From: an uncultured Clostridia bacterium
GTDB taxonomy: Bacteria > Bacillota > Clostridia > UBA1381
Length of the DNA stretch: 7,016 nt
Direction of reading: 5' to 3'
Assembly: GCA_944391265.1 (NCBI GenBank)
Contig: CALXSX010000059.1
Span: 1-7,016 of the forward strand
Shown: positions 1 to 4,786 of the stretch, one piece after another
How positions within the stretch are numbered: position 1 is the stretch's first letter
Layout: every line of letters begins with the position of its first letter
Made by a program: the position numbers and the translations under genes
Notes under the pieces: generated by a model
The model's database searches: none
Told to the model about the DNA's origin: nothing
Seen by the model: only the letters and a program-made list of their open reading frames with translations

Positions 1-183
1 GTATGCCTTGCTGACCTCATAACTAAATTCACGCTTGAACAGTCCGAGTTCTCTCTCTAATCGTTCGCTGTGGTTTTTCTCTTTGATGTAAGCGTTTCCA
101 AAAAAGATAAAACCAAAGAATAAAATAAAGAATATTCCGAATGCTACCCACAGCGCCCAGCCGTCAATGTAAATGCAACTCAT
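1..183 (-). CDS. Small single-pass membrane protein, partial (runs off left edge)
   Basis: The reading frame opens at ATG 183-181 and stays open for 61 codons to the window edge, so the C-terminus is missing. A strong ribosome site (GAGGAGG, 191-197 on the minus strand) decides the start. Residues about 9-29 form one very hydrophobic, Phe-rich membrane segment (WALWVAFGIFFILFFGFIFF). A charged, probably helical tail follows (KEKNHSERLERELGLFKREF), so the C-terminus is probably cytoplasmic. The start lies two bases beyond the stop of the upstream Xre-type gene, and the ribosome site overlaps that gene's end, so the pair is probably translationally coupled. I do not recognise the family. A membrane-anchored partner of the regulator or a small phage membrane protein are both possible. 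Confidence 0.75.
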   Translation of the reverse strand, partial: MSCIYIDGWALWVAFGIFFILFFGFIFFGNAYIKEKNHSERLERELGLFKREFSYEVSKAY

Positions 184-185
184 TT

Positions 186-368
186 TTATTCCTCCTCGAT
201 TTTATAACCTGTGACTCTCTCGATTTTACAGCGGACAATAAAAGAGGGTTTCTTTCCGTGCTCTATCTTGTTGAGCGTGGTCGGACTTATCCCTATTTCA
301 ACCGCCGTTTCCATTTGTGTTTTGACATTATCATTACGATAACGCAGTATAGCTTCCTTTGCTGTCAT
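186..368 (-). CDS. Minimal Xre/Cro-type helix-turn-helix protein (60 aa)
   Basis: This is a very short DNA-binding protein, essentially one HTH domain. Residues about 17-38 fit the Xre pattern: TQMETAVEIGIS, a turn at G26, then a recognition helix SPTTLNKIEHG, matching the family signature 'GIS..T..KIE.G'. The rest (KPSFIVRCKIERVTGYKIEEE) supplies the closing helices and an acidic tail. There is no peptidase or dimerisation domain of the CI/LexA kind. The start is ATG 368-366 with AGAGGTGA at 374-381. It is the second gene of a leftward operon driven from about 708 and is tightly coupled to the membrane-protein gene downstream. By position it could repress its own promoter and the divergent head-gene promoter, as Cro-like proteins do. 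That role is inferred, not shown. Confidence 0.85.
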   Translation of the reverse strand: MTAKEAILRYRNDNVKTQMETAVEIGISPTTLNKIEHGKKPSFIVRCKIERVTGYKIEEE

Positions 369-400
369 TGTATCACCTCTTTCGACCTGTCATCATCAGT

Positions 401-438
401 GCAAGGCGGTCAACCCTTGCAGACGGCTTGCGCCGTTT
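401..438 (-). repeat. Two tandem short hairpins in the leader of the Xre-type gene
   Basis: Between the 76-aa gene and the Xre-type gene lie two adjacent inverted repeats. One at 401-420 has 6-bp arms GCAAGG/CCTTGC and an 8-base loop. The other at 421-438 has 7-bp arms with one G-U pair. Read on the minus strand, the second hairpin carries a GCAA loop of the GNRA type closed by C-G. Neither is followed by a T-run, so a simple intrinsic terminator is unlikely. They may be an RNA-processing, stability or attenuation element between the two genes. Confidence 0.5.
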
Positions 439-441
439 CGA

Positions 442-672
442 CTATCTATTTATTATAGCTAATATTTCGGGTCTTTTGTGCACAACCATTCTTTTTGCGG
501 TCATTTCATCTATTTGACCGTTGGTAAACTTTACGATAAATTCAGCTGCACGGTTTACGCTGTCCCAAAAATATCCGTATTCAACATCTTGCTGTTCTTC
601 GGTTAATGTATCGTCCATTGACAAGTTATAATGTATGTCTGCTGCTGTTAAGTAAATGTTCAGTTCGTTCAT
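442..672 (-). CDS. Hypothetical 76-aa protein, first gene of leftward operon
   Basis: A small acidic-to-neutral soluble protein that I do not recognise. It has no signal peptide, membrane segment or cysteines. The N-terminal half is acidic (MDDTLTEEQQDVEYGYFWD) and the C-terminal half is more basic (MTAKRMVVHKRPEILAIINR), with the look of short amphipathic helices. The start ATG 672-670 is preceded by AGAGGAA (680-686 on the minus strand). The gene lies about 36 bp downstream of the predicted transcription start near 708 and is the first gene of the operon that also holds the Xre-type regulator. The promoter, the ribosome site and the absence of a better frame make it a real gene. Its function is unknown, perhaps a phage early or regulatory accessory protein. 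Confidence 0.7.
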   Translation of the reverse strand: MNELNIYLTAADIHYNLSMDDTLTEEQQDVEYGYFWDSVNRAAEFIVKFTNGQIDEMTAKRMVVHKRPEILAIINR

Positions 673-714
673 TTTTATTTCCTCTTTTCTGTTTTATCGT
701 CTTTCGACATTATT

Positions 715-743
715 ATGATACCACACTAATAAACATTTGTCAA
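715..743 (-). promoter_or_regulatory. Leftward vegetative promoter with extended -10 and A/T-rich upstream element
   Basis: On the minus strand, TTGACA (743-738), a 17-base spacer and TATCAT (720-715) make a near-consensus sigma-A/sigma-70 promoter. TGG immediately before the -10 gives an extended -10 element. The DNA upstream of the -35 (about 746-780) is almost pure A/T, with A- and T-tracts where a UP element would lie. Transcription should start near 708, in front of the 76-aa gene, and continue through the Xre-type and membrane-protein genes. Confidence 0.8.
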
Positions 744-811
744 CACTTTTTTTTAAAAATAATTAAAATATTTTAAAAAGCAACAACAATCCACAATATA
801 TAGTGTTTGTG
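744..811. promoter_or_regulatory. A/T-rich divergent control region between two promoters
   Basis: These 68 bp separate the two -35 boxes and contain no gene. About 747-780 is almost entirely A and T, with the palindrome AAAATATTTT near 766-775. Such DNA is expected to be curved and easily melted, and could act as a UP element for the leftward promoter. The flanks carry the inverted pair GTCAACAC (739-746) and GTGTTGAC (809-816), which are candidate operator half-sites overlapping the -35 boxes. Binding by the Xre-type protein is an inference from position. Confidence 0.5.
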
Positions 812-840
812 TTGACATTGCTTAATACATATGGTATAAT
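812..840 (+). promoter_or_regulatory. Perfect-consensus rightward promoter for the head/packaging operon
   Basis: TTGACA (812-817), exactly 17 bases, then TATAAT (835-840), with TGG in front of the -10 (extended -10). Every position matches the vegetative sigma consensus. The transcription start should fall near 846-848, giving a leader of only about 23 bases before the ribosome site and ATG at 870. A promoter this strong would need a repressor to be kept silent in a lysogen, which fits the divergent Xre-type gene. Confidence 0.9.
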
Positions 841-854
841 TAAAGAGAGTATAA

Positions 855-864
855 AAAGGCGGTG
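855..864 (+). promoter_or_regulatory. Ribosome binding site that points to ATG 870 as terminase start
   Basis: AAAGGCGGTG lies five bases before ATG 870-872. The identical ten bases precede the last gene of the window (6881-6890, six bases before its TTG), so this is a working ribosome site in this genome. No comparable site precedes the in-frame TTG at 932. The site therefore argues that translation of the small terminase begins at 870, even though that ATG is out of frame with the rest of the gene. Confidence 0.75.
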
Positions 865-869
865 AGAAA

Positions 870-1240
870 ATGGGGTAGAGAGCAAGAGACAAAATGAGAC
901 AAAATACCAAGGCGCAAAACTTGATGCGGCCTTGTTATTAGCAAACCCAGAATATACTGGGACTATAACAGAACTGGTCGCACAAGTGGGAATATCACGC
1001 GCCACATTTTACCGCTGGCTTGATGAAGATGAGTACAAACAATTCGTAAATGCTCTGATAGATAAATACACCGATTCGGAATTGTCCACGGTGTGGAAAG
1101 CGTTAATCGAACAGTGCAAGAACGGTAACACACAGGCAATAAAGCTATACTTTGAATTAAAAGGGAAGTATAAACAGGCTCTTGATATTTCGGGCGATGT
1201 AAAAGTAATATTTGAGGGCGGGGAAAATGTCCGAGATTAA
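870..1240 (+). CDS. terS: Phage terminase small subunit, with a frame break directly after the start codon
   Basis: This is the DNA-recognition subunit of the packaging motor. The open frame runs from 866 to the stop at 1238-1240. Its body shows an N-terminal HTH (ITELVAQVGISRATFYRWLDEDE), a helical middle, and a C-terminal oligomerisation/TerL-contact part ending AIKLYFELKGKYKQ, as in Bacillota TerS proteins. The well-placed ATG at 870 reads ATG GGG TAG and is one frame away from the body. One additional G in the G-run, or a -1 slip on GGG, would give a 123-aa product beginning MGVESKRQNETKYQGAKLDAAL. The only in-frame start in the sequence as given is TTG 932 (102 aa), which has no ribosome site and cuts into the first helix. 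The gene overlaps terL by 14 bases. The TerS identity is fairly sure and the start is uncertain. Confidence 0.82.
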
Positions 1241-2570
1241 GCGCGTTAATATTCCGGATATAGTAGGCGGCGGATATGGTGAGTTCTGGCGGTGCGATAA
1301 ACGATACAGAGTATTAAAGGGCGGCAAAGGCTCGAAAAAGTCAAGCACAACGGCGTTAAACCTTATTTATCGGCTTATGAAAATGCCGCAGACGAACTTG
1401 CTTGTAGTCCGTCAGGTAATGAATACGCACCGGGATAGTACTTTTGCGCAGCTTAAATGGGCGCAAGATAGGTTAAAGGTCTCGCATTTGTGGGTTAATA
1501 ATGTTTCGCCTATGGAAATGACATACACACCTACCGGGCAAAAAATACTTTTTAGGGGTTTTGATGATGTTTTAAAGCTGGCTTCAACAACCGTTTCAAG
1601 CGGTTACTTAAATTTTGTATGGATAGAGGAAGCATTTGAAATAGGCTCGGAGGCAGACTTTGATAAACTGGATATGTCCGTACCGCGTGGAGCGATACCG
1701 GATATAATGTTTAAGCAAACAACGCTTACATTCAACCCGTGGAGCGCCGAGCATTGGCTGAAAAAACGATTTTTTGACAATCCCGATAAAAATGTTGCTA
1801 TATTTTCTACAAATTATATGTGTAATGAGTGGCTCGACGAAGCGGACCGGGAAGTATTTGAGCGAATGCGGATAGAAAATCCGCGCAAGTATGACGTTGC
1901 CGGACTTGGCAACTGGGGAATATCCGAGGGACTTATATATGAGAAATGGGAAGTAAAAGCCTTTGACTGGCGAACAATGGGCGAGGAAGACGGCACAGAA
2001 TGGCAATACCGCGCGTTTTTCGGTCTTGATTACGGTTACACGAACGACCCGACCGCATTCGTCGCTTTCCTTGTAAACAAAATCGAAAAGATAATCTATA
2101 TATTTGCGGAATTTTACAAAACAAAGATGTTGAATAGCGATATAGCTGAAGAAATAAAGAAACTCGGTTTTTCAAAAGAAAAGATAAGGGCAGACGCCGC
2201 AGAACCTAAAAGCAACGACGACTTAAAGCGTTTAGGAATATCCCGTATAATGCCGTCCGTAAAAGGCAGAGACAGCATAATCAACGGCATATCAACAATA
2301 CAAGAATACAGAATAATCGTACATCCGACTTGCTCCAACACAATAGCGGAGCTTTCCTCTTATTGTTGGAAGAAAGACAAGAACGAAAACGGATTAAATG
2401 AGCCGGAGGATAAAAACAATCACATTATGGACGCTTTGCGTTATGGATTTTATGACGTGCGATTTTTTGAACCGAGAGACCCGAACAAGCGCATAAGATT
2501 GACACGTGATGAACGATACGAGAAAAACAACGGACTTAATGCTGATGATTTTATCGGGGGGTGGATATAG
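1227..2570 (+). CDS. terL: Phage terminase large subunit (ATPase and nuclease), PBSX-like family
   Basis: This 447-aa protein is the packaging motor and headful/site nuclease that works with TerS and the portal. The N-terminal ATPase shows a Walker A-like loop GGKGSKKSST (residues 32-41), a Walker B VWIEEA (131-136) with catalytic Glu pair, and a coupling motif LTFNPWS (167-173). The C-terminal RNase H-like nuclease shows FGLDYG (D268), RADAAEPKS (D323, E326) and HIMDALRYG (D402), the expected metal-binding acidic residues. Length and motif order fit the Terminase_3/PBSX type. Start ATG 1227 is preceded by a G-rich ribosome site and overlaps the end of terS, while an upstream in-frame TTG at 1212 is less likely. 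The Walker A has Lys where the classic GK[ST] loop has Gly, which I recall from many relatives. The gene is complete. Confidence 0.97.
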   Translation: MSEIKRVNIPDIVGGGYGEFWRCDKRYRVLKGGKGSKKSSTTALNLIYRLMKMPQTNLLVVRQVMNTHRDSTFAQLKWAQDRLKVSHLWVNNVSPMEMTYTPTGQKILFRGFDDVLKLASTTVSSGYLNFVWIEEAFEIGSEADFDKLDMSVPRGAIPDIMFKQTTLTFNPWSAEHWLKKRFFDNPDKNVAIFSTNYMCNEWLDEADREVFERMRIENPRKYDVAGLGNWGISEGLIYEKWEVKAFDWRTMGEEDGTEWQYRAFFGLDYGYTNDPTAFVAFLVNKIEKIIYIFAEFYKTKMLNSDIAEEIKKLGFSKEKIRADAAEPKSNDDLKRLGISRIMPSVKGRDSIINGISTIQEYRIIVHPTCSNTIAELSSYCWKKDKNENGLNEPEDKNNHIMDALRYGFYDVRFFEPRDPNKRIRLTRDERYEKNNGLNADDFIGGWI

Positions 2571-2785
2571 TGATTGCTTTAAATATAATTTGCGTGTGCT
2601 CTGTGCTTGTCTCTTGCGTTTTTATGCTTGCCGTGGGTATTTTTATCGGTTCACGCTGTAACGTGTTTAAAAGGCAAATACAAGAGCCTTTGACAGAGCA
2701 GGAAAAGAACGCGCAGCGCAAGGCAGAAAGAGAATTAAAGAATTTCTGGACGTATGACGGAAACAGTCAGCGTAAATCTGATTAA
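2570..2785 (+). CDS. Small cysteine-rich single-pass membrane protein
   Basis: This is a 71-aa protein with one N-terminal membrane segment (residues about 3-26, IALNIICVCSVLVSCVFMLAVGIFIG) carrying three cysteines, with a fourth just after it (C30). Basic residues (KRQ) follow, then a charged helical tail ending NFWTYDGNSQRKSD. The positive-inside rule puts the tail in the cytoplasm. The chosen start, GTG 2570, shares one base with the terL stop (TAGTG) and is preceded by GGGGGGTGGA at suitable distance. An in-frame GTG at 2561 would lie on top of that site. It sits where a portal gene is commonly found. The function is unknown. A tail reading NF.xYDG near the C-terminus is one I associate with small phage membrane proteins, but I could not check this. 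Confidence 0.75.
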   Translation: MIALNIICVCSVLVSCVFMLAVGIFIGSRCNVFKRQIQEPLTEQEKNAQRKAERELKNFWTYDGNSQRKSD

Positions 2786-2795
2786 ATCAGTTTAC
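2772..2795. repeat. Imperfect inverted repeat over the stop of the small membrane-protein gene
   Basis: GTAAA and CTGATT on the left pair with AATCAG and TTTAC on the right, with one bulged T and a very short loop. The repeat spans the TAA stop at 2783-2785. No T-run follows, so it is not a convincing terminator. It may be a weak RNA hairpin separating the membrane-protein and scaffold messages. Confidence 0.3.
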
Positions 2796-2835
2796 ATAAA
2801 TACAATGCCATACCATAGGCAGAAAGGATTATACA

Positions 2836-3633
2836 ATGGAAGAAAATGCAACGATGACCACCACATCAACGGAGCAGGGGGAAACAAGCGTTAATGAAGC
2901 GGCAGAAGCTACACCACAGGCAGAAAGCACGCAGAGTGAAACGCCCACGAGCGACAGCACCGAAGCAGTCGCAGAAAGTCCGTTCCTTGAAATAAAGTAC
3001 AATAAGGAGCTTAAAGGACTTACCAAAGAACAAGCGGCAGTATATGCACAAAAGGGAATGAAGTATGAGCAGAAGTATGAAAAAGAAGATAAAATGTTTG
3101 ACACATACAAAAGCGCATACGCAAACCTTGAACGTATTGCTACATTGTCAGGAAAGAGCATAGACGAGTTTGTAAAAGGCTATGAGGGAAAAATAGACGA
3201 AGATTACAAAAACAAGCTTGTTGAGCGTTTCGGCGAAGACGAAGACACGATAAACGAAATGATGAGGTTATACTCAATCGATAAGCAGAATAGGCTTGAC
3301 ACCGCAATAAAGAATAAAGAAGCGGCAAAGGAACAGGAGGAAAAAAGCCTTAATCAGCGTTTGGCTGACGAGTTCGCAGAAATGCAAGAAGACTTCCCAG
3401 AGCTTACAGACTTCTCCGCATTACCTGACGGAGTGAAACAGGCAGCTTTCGGCGGAATGCCGTTAGGTTATGCCTATCTTTTATTTAAGCATAAAGAAGC
3501 AAAGAAAGCCGAAGCGGCGCAGAAAGCGCAGGCAGAAGCGGCGAAAAAAACAACAGGCTCTATGAACGCAACGGAGACCGAAGAAAGCACAGAAGCTGAC
3601 AGGAGGTATTTAAAGGCGTTATGGGGCAGATAA
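2836..3633 (+). CDS. Capsid scaffolding protein
   Basis: A 265-aa, highly charged, cysteine-free protein directly before the major capsid gene. Residues 1-48 are a disordered Thr/Ser/Glu-rich leader. A short conserved-looking block follows (FLEIKYNKELKGLTKEQAAVYAQKGMKYEQKYEK, about 50-84), of the 'ls.eeA...aqkGm.y' type seen in scaffolds of Bacillota phages. The middle is strongly helical, with a probable coiled coil at about 150-185. An Ala/Lys/Glu-rich stretch (about 222-240) and a basic end (DRRYLKALWGR) follow, and such C-termini contact coat protein in known scaffolds. It would direct shell assembly and then leave the prohead. The start ATG 2836 has AGAAAGGA seven bases upstream. No protease is encoded nearby, so exit without proteolysis is likely. 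The identification rests on composition and position. Confidence 0.82.
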   Translation: MEENATMTTTSTEQGETSVNEAAEATPQAESTQSETPTSDSTEAVAESPFLEIKYNKELKGLTKEQAAVYAQKGMKYEQKYEKEDKMFDTYKSAYANLERIATLSGKSIDEFVKGYEGKIDEDYKNKLVERFGEDEDTINEMMRLYSIDKQNRLDTAIKNKEAAKEQEEKSLNQRLADEFAEMQEDFPELTDFSALPDGVKQAAFGGMPLGYAYLLFKHKEAKKAEAAQKAQAEAAKKTTGSMNATETEESTEADRRYLKALWGR

Positions 3634-3650
3634 AAAAGGAGTAATAATAA

Positions 3651-4562
3651 ATGGCAAATAGTTTTTCTTACGCAGCAAAATATGCACCTGAACTTGATAA
3701 AATGATTGAGCAGGAGGCGAAAACGGGATTTCTTAAAGACAACGCAATGGGCGCTATGTTTGTTGGTGCGAACACCGTTAAACTTCCTCGCGCTACAATG
3801 ATAGGTCTCGGAAATTATAACAGAGCGACTGGTTATCCGGCAGGCGATACCACGCTGACACACGATACCTATAAGCTTTCTCAGGAAAGAGGCAGACAGC
3901 TTTTCATAGACGCGCAGGACGCAGACGAAAGCGGAGTGCCTGACCTTGCAGGCAAACTTGTGGGAGAGTATAACAGACTTCACGTTATACCGGAAATAGA
4001 CGCTTACACCCTGTCTAAAATAAGAGGTGTTGCGAATACCAATTCACACGCTAAAACATACACAGAAGCAACGGCGGTCGCTGATTTGCTTGAAGCTATA
4101 AACGATGTCGATGCGGCTATGGGTTATGACAGTTCTACATCAATAGTATCTTTTGTTGACCCTGTGATGTATTCAATTCTTATGACATCATCGGAGATTG
4201 ACAGAATGATTACAATTTCTGATTTCAAGCAGGGTGGCATAAGCTTTAAGGTTAAGGAAATAAACGGCTGCGCTATTATTCCGGTAGCGGCAAACAGAAT
4301 GAAAACACAGTATGATTTTAATGCCGGTGCTTCTTCCACTGCTGGCGGATTTACGCCTAACGCGAGCGCAAAGCAGATACACGCAATCGTAATGCCCAGA
4401 GACGGCGCGAGCCTTGTCGAAAAGGTAAACAAAGCAGACCTTCACGGTCTCGGAGAGGATATAAACAGAGACGGCTATGTAATTAACTTCCGTATCTATT
4501 ATGACCTTTTCGTAAAAGAAAGCAGAAAGAATACAATATTCTCTATTGAAGAGACTGCATAA
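3651..4562 (+). CDS. Major capsid protein, HK97-like fold
   Basis: A 303-aa protein that should form the icosahedral shell. Regions matching the HK97 plan in order are a short N-arm (about 1-25), an E-loop-like segment (VKLPRATMIGLGNYNRATGYPAGDTTLTHDTYKLSQERGRQLFID, about 43-87) and a spine helix ending in NRLHVIPEIDAYTLSKI (about 108-124), a signature common in this capsid group. A P/A-domain core (SFVDPVMYSILMTSSEIDRMI) and a C-terminal strand (YVINFRIYYDLFVKESRKNTIFSI) follow. There is no long delta domain at the N-terminus, consistent with a separate scaffold and no maturation protease. ATG 3651 has AAAAGGAG at 3634-3641 and lies 17 bases after the scaffold stop. A terminator follows the gene. 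Confidence 0.92.
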   Translation: MANSFSYAAKYAPELDKMIEQEAKTGFLKDNAMGAMFVGANTVKLPRATMIGLGNYNRATGYPAGDTTLTHDTYKLSQERGRQLFIDAQDADESGVPDLAGKLVGEYNRLHVIPEIDAYTLSKIRGVANTNSHAKTYTEATAVADLLEAINDVDAAMGYDSSTSIVSFVDPVMYSILMTSSEIDRMITISDFKQGGISFKVKEINGCAIIPVAANRMKTQYDFNAGASSTAGGFTPNASAKQIHAIVMPRDGASLVEKVNKADLHGLGEDINRDGYVINFRIYYDLFVKESRKNTIFSIEETA

Positions 4563-4577
4563 GCAAAACAAATTTAA

Positions 4578-4611
4578 AAAGGGGAGTGGATTTCTGCTCC
4601 CCTTTCTTGTT
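4578..4611 (+). terminator. Intrinsic terminator directly after the major capsid gene
   Basis: A 9-bp perfect stem AAAGGGGAG (4578-4586) pairs with CTCCCCTTT (4597-4605) around a 10-base loop. The T-rich run TTTCTTGTT follows (4603-4611). It sits 15 bases after the capsid stop and just before the ribosome site of the next gene. Because the 53-aa gene, portal and connector follow on the same strand with no evident promoter, it probably works as a partial terminator that lowers their transcription relative to capsid. Confidence 0.85.
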
Positions 4612-4624
4612 AGGAGGGAATTTA

Positions 4625-4786
4625 ATGTTTAAAATGGTAAGCGAATACGGAAACGCAGTATATTATGTTGAAACAAAATCAGAAAAAGAAGACCTCGAAA
4701 GGCGCGGCTTCACAGAGGAAAAGATAGAAGAAGCAAAACCGACCACAAAAGGCAGAGGTGTAAAGAATGAAAGAGCAAAAAATTAA
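4625..4786 (+). CDS. Hypothetical 53-aa protein between capsid and portal
   Basis: A small soluble protein starting MFKMVSEYGNAVYYVETKSEKEDLERRGF, followed by a Lys/Glu-rich, probably disordered tail. The first half looks like a compact beta-beta-alpha unit (short strands, then a charged helix). I do not recognise a named family, though short proteins of this kind are common beside capsid genes in Bacillota phages. ATG 4625 has a strong site AGGAGGGAA (4612-4620). An in-frame GTG at 4586 lies inside the terminator stem and is rejected. The gene overlaps the portal start by 20 bases, so the two are translationally coupled. It is perhaps a minor head component, but there is no direct evidence. 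Confidence 0.72.
   Translation: MFKMVSEYGNAVYYVETKSEKEDLERRGFTEEKIEEAKPTTKGRGVKNERAKN

Noticed and set aside
141..458. A 105-codon plus-strand frame across the Xre-type gene
   Set aside because: It is antisense to the Xre-type gene, has no ribosome site and its composition is not protein-like. The minus-strand genes explain the region.
1608..2006. A 132-codon open frame on the minus strand inside terL
   Set aside because: It lies wholly within conserved TerL sequence and has no start signal of its own.
2786..2835. Possible promoter before the scaffold gene (TTTACA at 2791-2796)
   Set aside because: No acceptable -10 box lies at 16-18 bp spacing.
3621..3644. A tiny ATG frame (MGQIKKE) at the end of the scaffold gene, downstream of an internal AGGAGGT
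   Set aside because: The AGGAGGT encodes part of the scaffold C-terminus and is too far from this ATG. Seven codons are not enough to support a gene, though ribosome loading towards capsid is conceivable.
3474..3983. A 169-codon open frame on the minus strand across the scaffold/capsid junction
   Set aside because: It is antisense to two well-supported genes, has no ribosome site, and its cysteine/serine-rich composition is that of a shadow frame.
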